Source of the DNA: Snodgrassella alvi wkB2 | Lineage (GTDB): Bacteria > Pseudomonadota > Gammaproteobacteria > Burkholderiales > Neisseriaceae | DNA: 64,000 bases | Direction of reading: 5' to 3' | NCBI RefSeq assembly: GCF_000600005.1 | Contig: NZ_CP007446.1 | Span: forward strand, 1,576,894-1,640,893 | Part shown: piece by piece, positions 57,074 to 64,000 of the stretch | Numbering within the stretch: position 1 is the stretch's first letter | Layout of the letters: every line of letters begins with the position of its first letter | Notes under the pieces: model-generated | What the model saw: only the letters and a program-made list of their open reading frames with translations | Databases searched by the model: none | What the model was told of the DNA's origin: nothing | Translations under genes and position numbers: made by a program

Positions 57074-58267
57074 ATGTTTCAGAATGTCGAATACTATCCG
57101 GGCGATCCCATTCTGGGTCTGATGGATCAATACAAACAAGATTCACGTAATCAGAAAGTAAATTTGGGTGTTGGCGTTTATTATGATGATACCGGCCATG
57201 TCCCGGTACTGGAATGCGTTAGCACCGTAGAATCGCAACTGGTTAAAGAAAATTTACCACATGATTACCTGCCTATGGACGGACTGCCCGGTTATCGCCA
57301 GGCCTGCCAGAAATTATTACTTGGCAGTGAACATGAAGCTATTAAAAGTGCACGAGTTGCTACCATTGCCAGCCTTGGTGGTTCTGGTGCACTGCGCGTC
57401 GGTGCTGAATTTATTCACCGCTGGTTTCCTCAGGCAAAAGTTTATGTCAGCAATCCTACCTGGGGTAACCACATCAGTATTTTTGAGGGTACAGGTATAG
57501 AGGTACTAAAATACCCCTACTATGATCCTGAAACAATTGGCATTAAATTTACAGAATTAAAACAATTCCTTCAGCAACTGGATGCAGGCAATATTATTTT
57601 GTTACATCCATGCTGCCATAATCCCACTGGTGTAGATCCAAGCCAAGAACAATGGGATGAGCTGCTTGAGATTATCAAACAAAAACAGCTTATCCCTTTT
57701 ATGGATATAGCATATCAGGGCTTTGGTGACGATATAGAAACCGATACCTATGCTATTCGTAAAGCTGTTGATTTAGGCTTATGTGTTTATATCAGCAACT
57801 CTTTTTCTAAAAATCTTTCAATGTACGGCGAGCGAGTGGGTGGTCTGAGTATTGTCTGCCCGACAGCTGAAGAAGCCCGTCTTGTACAAAGTCAGCTTAA
57901 ATTTACTGTACGCCGTTTATATTCAAGCCCTCCTGCTCACGGCGGTCATGTCGTTGACCGTGTAATGAACAATAGTCAATTATTCAAGCAGTGGGAACAG
58001 GAAGTCTATATGATGCGCGATCGTATTCGCGCTATGCGCAGCCGTTTGCATGAAGTCTTACAAGCAAAATTCCCAGAGCGCGATTTCAGCTATTTTGTAA
58101 AACAACGGGGTATGTTCAGCTTCACTGGTCTGAATCCGCAGCAAGTTGAACGTCTGAAAAGCGAATTTGGTGTATATATGGTTGAAAATGGTCGTATGTG
58201 CATGGCTGGATTAAATAGCAGTAATATAGAATACGTAGCCAATGCAATGGTTGCTGTATTAAAGTAA
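57074..58267 (+). CDS. tyrB: Aromatic amino acid / aspartate aminotransferase (class I)
   Basis: This 397-residue PLP enzyme of the AspC/TyrB type has LGVGVYYDDTGHVPVL (about 34-49), ASLGGSGALRVGAEF, LHPCCHNPTGVDPS (about 178-191) and MDIAYQGFGDD. The PLP lysine is in SNSFSKNLSMYGERVGG, and MFSFTGL lies near the end. HPCCHNPTG and the overall length suit both AspC and TyrB. The symbol follows Neisseriaceae usage and the preference (Tyr/Phe or Asp) is uncertain. AAGGA lies 8 bp before the ATG. Confidence 0.9.
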   Translation: MFQNVEYYPGDPILGLMDQYKQDSRNQKVNLGVGVYYDDTGHVPVLECVSTVESQLVKENLPHDYLPMDGLPGYRQACQKLLLGSEHEAIKSARVATIASLGGSGALRVGAEFIHRWFPQAKVYVSNPTWGNHISIFEGTGIEVLKYPYYDPETIGIKFTELKQFLQQLDAGNIILLHPCCHNPTGVDPSQEQWDELLEIIKQKQLIPFMDIAYQGFGDDIETDTYAIRKAVDLGLCVYISNSFSKNLSMYGERVGGLSIVCPTAEEARLVQSQLKFTVRRLYSSPPAHGGHVVDRVMNNSQLFKQWEQEVYMMRDRIRAMRSRLHEVLQAKFPERDFSYFVKQRGMFSFTGLNPQQVERLKSEFGVYMVENGRMCMAGLNSSNIEYVANAMVAVLK

Positions 58268-58282
58268 TTAGTGTCTGAACAT

Positions 58283-58319
58283 TGAAACTGGCTGATTATT
58301 AACTAGTCAGCCAGTTTCA
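58283..58319. terminator. Terminator between tyrB and the HdeD-family gene
   Basis: TGAAACTGGCTGA and TCAGCCAGTTTCA form a 13-bp stem with an 11-nt loop between convergent genes. Confidence 0.8.
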
Positions 58320-58365
58320 TTATTTGTATTACCAACACAATAAATTCAATTACAAAGTAAATTTC

Positions 58366-58941
58366 TTAATTGACTTGATGAATAGCAAACCGGCGTAACC
58401 GGAAAGCCAATGCAATATTCATGACACCGAATAATGCTGCATAAACACCAATTACCCAGGTTAATGCTATACCGCCCTGCACTGGATCAATTAACAGAAT
58501 AACACCCACCAAAACCGATAAGATACCGGCAATAATCATCCACCATTCACCCTGAAGAGTTTTGCGAAGACGTATTGCAGTTATAATTTGGAATATACCG
58601 GATATCAAAGCCCAAGCAGCAATAAATGTAATTAAAACCAGCCAGGTAATTCCCGGAACAAAAAATGTCAGGATACCGGCCAGAATACTTACAATACCCC
58701 AAATCAGCATTAACCACCAATCCTGATGACTTTTTCGACCATTAATAGAAATGATTACGCCCATTACACCATCTATTAAAGCATAAACACCGAAGAATAT
58801 AACCATGACCATTATAGTTATGAATGGATAGAACCACGTTAGCAACCCAAAAATCAATGCAGCAATCCCACGTAAAAGTACTATCCACCAATTTTTTGAA
58901 AGTAAATTAGCTAACGGACTGCGAAATGTAAAATTATTCAC
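58366..58941 (-). CDS. HdeD family (DUF308) membrane protein
   Basis: The 191-residue protein has about six hydrophobic helices arranged as three similar two-helix repeats: WWIVLLRGIAALIFGLLTWF, DWWLMLIWGIVSILAGILTFF and EWWMIIAGILSVLVGVILLI (each about 20 residues). This is the pattern of HdeD. In E. coli HdeD contributes to acid resistance; a function here is not shown. It is a single gene, 72 bp downstream of the DUF3465 gene on the same strand. Confidence 0.88.
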   Translation of the reverse strand: MNNFTFRSPLANLLSKNWWIVLLRGIAALIFGLLTWFYPFITIMVMVIFFGVYALIDGVMGVIISINGRKSHQDWWLMLIWGIVSILAGILTFFVPGITWLVLITFIAAWALISGIFQIITAIRLRKTLQGEWWMIIAGILSVLVGVILLIDPVQGGIALTWVIGVYAALFGVMNIALAFRLRRFAIHQVN

Positions 58942-59013
58942 AATATTTCCTTTAATTAAATGTCCATTTCTAAATGATAAAATATTAATGGATAAGATAT
59001 CAATAAACGATTG

Positions 59014-59511
59014 CTATTGATAACGCTTATTTTTATATAACAGCCAGCCATCATAATGCCGATGCTTTGGATCATGGTGTGTCCAATGGACTAATCCGCC
59101 ACGGTTGTTACTGATATATTCACCTGAAAAGCCAACTGTGTCATCACGCTGCAAATCATTCAGCCTCGGCGCTATATCAATATTATGCACTATTAAAACC
59201 GTACTATCTGTACCTGTACGCAGTATAAAACGCTGATGACGACTGCCTTTATTATCATCAGGTAATGTTTTAATAACTTTACCTTCTCCATATACCTGTA
59301 CTTTATCAAGATTTTCTTTTTGAGCTTGCTCAATCGACACACTTTCCTTTGGATTACTTGCAGCAGGTGCAGCAGTAAAACTATGCCGCATAGATTTAAA
59401 AGAATTAATTACCTGTTCCTGTGCCTGACTTTTTGGCCGTTCGTCTGTTGTGCTTTGCAACCACAACCATAATCCCAGCGCCACAATAACCAGCAAAATT
59501 ACTTTCTTCAT
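59014..59511 (-). CDS. DUF3465 family protein
   Basis: The 165-residue protein has an N-terminal signal or membrane anchor (ILLVIVALGLWLW, residues 5-17) and a polar linker to about 65. The DUF3465 domain includes VQVYGEGKVIKTLPDD, GSRHQRFILRTG, TVLIVHNIDIAPRL, FSGEYISNNRGGLVHWTHHD and the final HYDGWLLYKNKRYQ. Several conserved His/Trp residues cluster near the end. The domain is predicted to act in the periplasm; its role is unknown. Confidence 0.85.
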   Translation of the reverse strand: MKKVILLVIVALGLWLWLQSTTDERPKSQAQEQVINSFKSMRHSFTAAPAASNPKESVSIEQAQKENLDKVQVYGEGKVIKTLPDDNKGSRHQRFILRTGTDSTVLIVHNIDIAPRLNDLQRDDTVGFSGEYISNNRGGLVHWTHHDPKHRHYDGWLLYKNKRYQ

Positions 59512-59604
59512 AAGTAAAAATTTTGATGTGCAATTAGTAACAATTTATTTCATCATACAAAATGTAATCAGCGTTAGCAAAATTAATGTTGATATAAATA
59601 AAAA

Positions 59605-59638
59605 AATCAGGCTATCCGAGCACTCGGATAGCCTGATT
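59605..59638 (-). terminator. Strong terminator of pyrG
   Basis: AATCAGGCTATCCGAG pairs perfectly with its complement over 16 bp with a 2-base centre. On the minus strand it is followed by a T7-type run. It lies 21 bp after the pyrG stop. Confidence 0.93.
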
Positions 59639-59658
59639 CTAATAAAAACTATAATAAT

Positions 59659-61305
<1,647 letters not shown>

Positions 61306-61383
61306 TTAAGCATTTTAGCCGAAAATAGCATGAAATGAAAGATACTGCCCAGTCGCATAAAGAGTAAGAATATTATCTCCAGA

Positions 61384-61413
61384 TTGGCGCAATAATCACG
61401 GTTGTGGCATAAT
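61384..61413 (+). promoter_or_regulatory. Possible gmk-rpoZ-spoT promoter
   Basis: TTGGCG (61384-61389) and CATAAT (61408-61413, preceded by TG two bases further up) are separated by 18 bp, 29 bp ahead of the gmk ATG. Both boxes are one or two bases off consensus. Confidence 0.4.
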
Positions 61414-61441
61414 TAATCACCGTAACCGCTAAATTTTTATT

Positions 61442-62053
61442 ATGTTGCAATCTGGACATATTTTCATTGTTTCCGCCGCTTCCGGAACAGGCAAAACCAC
61501 TCTGGTTTCACGTCTGAGTGCCTGTCAGCCTGATATCCGTATTTCTATCTCCCACACCACCAGAATGCCGCGAGATGGAGAGCAAAATGGCATTCATTAC
61601 CATTTTGTCAGCCGTGATGAATTTGAGCAAATGATTGCTGCCAATGCTTTCATAGAACATGCAAATGTCTATGGTAATTATTATGGCACCAGTTTAAAAG
61701 CTGTTGAGTCATTATCAAAACAGGGCTATAACGTTATTCTGGAAATAGATGTGCAGGGTGCTGAACAGATCCGCCGTTTATTACCGGAAGCCACCAGCAT
61801 TTTTATTTTGCCTCCTTCAATGGCTGAACTGAACGAACGTCTGCGAAACAGAGGCACGGATAGTGAAGATGTAATAGCCTACCGGTTGGAAAAATCACGT
61901 GAAGAAATAGAGCAAAGCCTGTTATTCGATTATGTGATTGTTAATGAAGAGATTACTCAAGCAGAAAATGACCTGCTGGCGATTATTCGCTCAGTTGGCT
62001 TGCGTGCCAAAGCACAAAGCCAGACAATTATACAAATTTTATCCGAAAAATAA
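61442..62053 (+). CDS. gmk: Guanylate kinase
   Basis: Gmk phosphorylates GMP to GDP. The 203-residue protein has P-loop [15 protein letters not shown] (about 11-25), the GMP-binding [22 protein letters not shown] (about 38-58, in part), and [15 protein letters not shown]. It is the first gene of gmk-rpoZ-spoT, the classic proteobacterial order that joins guanine nucleotide supply with ppGpp control. Confidence 0.97.
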   Translation: MLQSGHIFIVSAASGTGKTTLVSRLSACQPDIRISISHTTRMPRDGEQNGIHYHFVSRDEFEQMIAANAFIEHANVYGNYYGTSLKAVESLSKQGYNVILEIDVQGAEQIRRLLPEATSIFILPPSMAELNERLRNRGTDSEDVIAYRLEKSREEIEQSLLFDYVIVNEEITQAENDLLAIIRSVGLRAKAQSQTIIQILSEK

Positions 62054-62103
62054 TTTATTTACCTTTTATTACTTATCCTGATATCAGGAATGGAACTCAG
62101 ATT

Positions 62104-62307
62104 ATGGCTCGTATCACTGTAGAAGATTGTATCGGACGTATTCCGAATCATTTTGACCTGACCATGATAGCTGCTTTACGCGCCCGTCAGCTTGCCAACG
62201 GCGCTACTGCACTGGTCGAAGAAGATCATGATAAACCGACTGTCATTGCCTTGCGCGAAATTGCCGGCGGACAAATCGGAACAGAATTACTTAACCAGCA
62301 AAAATAA
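62104..62307 (+). CDS. rpoZ: DNA-directed RNA polymerase omega subunit
   Basis: RpoZ helps RNA polymerase assembly and forms part of the ppGpp site 1. The 67-residue protein has [19 protein letters not shown] and RARQLANGA, matching the family; the usual Arg/Lys after FDL (as in NRFDLVLVAARRARQ) is partly replaced. It lies between gmk and spoT, as expected. It is 16 bp from the next ATG and in the same frame. Confidence 0.94.
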   Translation: MARITVEDCIGRIPNHFDLTMIAALRARQLANGATALVEEDHDKPTVIALREIAGGQIGTELLNQQK

Positions 62308-62322
62308 TACAGGCAAACAGCC

Positions 62323-64000
62323 ATGTACCCCCCCAGCGTGCCTTATAAACCACCAGTAAACCAATGGCGGGATAATCTTTTCGCACATACAGAATATCTG
62401 AATAAACAGGAACGCTGGGAATTGCTGGAACAGGCATGCGCCTATATATATTCTCTTGCAGACAAAACTGGCAAAACTGCATTACTGGAACGCAGTTTTG
62501 CCATTACTACATCTCTTGCACAAAATCTGCACAGAGTACAGGCTCTTGCTGCCGTTTTAATCAAAATTGCTTTTGAAGATTTAGGTACTTCAGACTCTCA
62601 CCTGCCAAGCCATGCATTAGGACAGGTGGGGATGAAAATTTTAAACGAAATTAATACCTCAGCATATACAGATATTGCTTCACAACTTAAATGCTGCGAG
62701 CAGCAAATAGAAAACAGCTATCATGCCATTATTACCGAGGCACAGAATAAATTATTGCACACCGCATCCTACCTCGGAAAAGATGATCTGCGATTACTTG
62801 GCAAAGCCTGCGAATTCGGTGCAACTGCACATCAGGGACAGTTTCGCAATAGTGGTCTGCCCTATATTACCCACCCCATAGCGGTGGCGACACAACTGGC
62901 TGAATGGCATGTAGACATTCAGGCTTTATGCGCTGGTGTATTACACGATGTGCTGGAAGATACCGGTACCACCAAAGAAGAAATTATAGCCGTATTCGGA
63001 GAAACCATAGCCAATATGGTTGACGGTCTATCTAAACTGGAAAAACTGGAATATAACAGCCAGCAGGAAGCACAGGCTGAAAGTTTCCGCAAGCTTATTA
63101 TGGCAATGACTCAGGACGTACGGGTGATCATTGTCAAGCTGTCAGACCGGCTGCACAATATGCGCACACTGTCAGCAAAAAAACCAGCCAGCCGAAGACG
63201 TATTGCTCAGGAAACCATGGAAATCTATGCGCAGCTGGCCAATCGCATCGGATTAAACCATGTTTATCGCGAATTACAAGACCTGGCATTCAAGCATTTA
63301 TATCCGCATCGCTATGAAGTACTCGCCAAAGCTATTCAGTCATCCCGACGTAACCGGCGTGACGTTGTAGGAAAAGTACTGCGCGCATTCAGTCAGCGTC
63401 TGGTTAGTGCCAATATCGAGGCACAGGTAAGAGGCCGAGAAAAAAATCTTTATAGCATATATGAAAAAATGCGCCGGAAAAATCTCCATTTTGCCGACGT
63501 AATGGATATATATGCATTCAGAGTTATCGTTAATAATATACCAGCCTGCTATACCGCTTTAGGCGTACTGCATAATCTTTACAAGCCTAAGCCGGGAAGA
63601 ATCAAAGACTATATCGCCATCCCTAAAAATAATGGTTACCAGAGTCTGCATACCATACTGGTAGGCCCGTATGGTCTGCCAATTGAAGTACAGATTCGTA
63701 CACATGAGATGGATACCATTGCCGAACGCGGTATAGCCAGTTACTGGATGCACAAAGATGGTGAGCAGAATAGCTTTGATCAGGCTCAGATGCGTACTAA
63801 TCAATGGCTGCAAAGCATACTTGATATTCAGGCGCATAGTGCCAATGCCATTGAATTCTTTGAACATGTAAAAACTGATCTGTTTCCAAACGAGGTATAC
63901 GTTTTCACCCCTAAAGGCAAAATCATTACCTTACCGGAAGGTGCCACACCGGTGGATTTTGCTTATGCAGTTCACACCGGAATTGGTAATCGCACTGTTT
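62323..64000 (+). CDS. spoT: Bifunctional (p)ppGpp synthetase/hydrolase, SpoT type, 3' end outside the window
   Basis: This frame is open from the ATG at 62323 to the window edge (559 codons). After a lead of about 148 residues comes the HD hydrolase: YLGKDDLRLLGKACEF, His170 (AHQGQF), ITHP (His184), His208-Asp209 and LEDT, all intact. The synthetase follows (REKNLYSIYEKM; RVIVNNIPACYTALGVLH; RIKDYIAIPKNNGYQSLHT), then the start of a TGS domain (VYVFTPKGKIITLPEGAT). Intact HD and synthetase motifs indicate both activities. E. coli SpoT has its AH-x-GQ motif near residue 34, so this one has about 136 extra N-terminal residues. Codons 2-4 form a C7 run. AGG lies 9 bp before the ATG. Confidence 0.93.
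   Translation, partial: MYPPSVPYKPPVNQWRDNLFAHTEYLNKQERWELLEQACAYIYSLADKTGKTALLERSFAITTSLAQNLHRVQALAAVLIKIAFEDLGTSDSHLPSHALGQVGMKILNEINTSAYTDIASQLKCCEQQIENSYHAIITEAQNKLLHTASYLGKDDLRLLGKACEFGATAHQGQFRNSGLPYITHPIAVATQLAEWHVDIQALCAGVLHDVLEDTGTTKEEIIAVFGETIANMVDGLSKLEKLEYNSQQEAQAESFRKLIMAMTQDVRVIIVKLSDRLHNMRTLSAKKPASRRRIAQETMEIYAQLANRIGLNHVYRELQDLAFKHLYPHRYEVLAKAIQSSRRNRRDVVGKVLRAFSQRLVSANIEAQVRGREKNLYSIYEKMRRKNLHFADVMDIYAFRVIVNNIPACYTALGVLHNLYKPKPGRIKDYIAIPKNNGYQSLHTILVGPYGLPIEVQIRTHEMDTIAERGIASYWMHKDGEQNSFDQAQMRTNQWLQSILDIQAHSANAIEFFEHVKTDLFPNEVYVFTPKGKIITLPEGATPVDFAYAVHTGIGNRTV

Overview
The window is a contiguous stretch of an AT-rich (roughly 40% GC in genes, far lower between genes) chromosome of a betaproteobacterium of the family Neisseriaceae. 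The gene order supports this: ponA divergent from pilM-N-O-P-Q followed by aroK-aroB, lptF-lptG divergent from pepA-holC, hemC-hemD-hemX-hemY, and tRNA/pgsA blocks are all typical of that family. The low GC, the RTX/type I secretion locus and the absence of the usual Neisseria uptake-sequence repeats fit a gut symbiont such as Snodgrassella, but the species assignment is inference. There is no phage, IS element or CRISPR array that I can support. Layout: 1-8.3 kb is an accessory secretion locus, with a compact repeat-built RTX protein (minus strand) divergent from a complete type I secretion operon (HlyB-, HlyD- and TolC-like). 8.9-13.1 kb carries LPS export genes lptG/lptF, pepA and holC. 13.2-19.3 kb has rfbD, ribD, a lipoprotein, nrdR, a GNAT acetyltransferase, a fused msrAB and pgsA. 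19.4-20.1 kb is a tRNA cluster (three identical Gly, Cys, a strongly divergent Cys-like gene, Leu) behind a near-consensus promoter. 20.7-29.4 kb has two ubiquinone hydroxylases, an MFS transporter, an Lrp-type regulator, a DUF1415 protein, a sodium/proton antiporter, rsuA and a TRIC-type channel. 29.8-34.9 kb has a Tim44-domain protein, a TonB receptor closely resembling the PQQ receptor PqqU/YncD, and cardiolipin synthase. 35.1-42.5 kb is the heme block hemC-D-X-Y-E, followed upstream by a sirtuin and argD. 42.9-49 kb has htpX, proA, ppk2 and ponA. 49.1-56.2 kb is the type IV pilus assembly operon pilMNOPQ with aroK-aroB. 56.3-64 kb has trmB, an aromatic/aspartate aminotransferase, an HdeD-family membrane protein, a DUF3465 protein, pyrG, and gmk-rpoZ-spoT, the last cut by the window edge. 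Functional themes: secretion to the surface (RTX plus T1SS, type IV pili), envelope building (LptFG, PBP1a, cardiolipin, phosphatidylglycerol), heme and ubiquinone synthesis for respiration, scavenging of a periplasmic cofactor, and stress handling (MsrAB, HtpX, PPK2, SpoT). The items most worth a second look are the near-identical 486-bp RTX repeats together with a seven-C tract upstream of that gene, the divergent second tRNA-Cys with a compensated G19-C56 to A19-U56 change, the PqqU-like receptor, a sirtuin lacking its zinc cysteines, and a SpoT with a long N-terminal extension that begins with a C7 tract.
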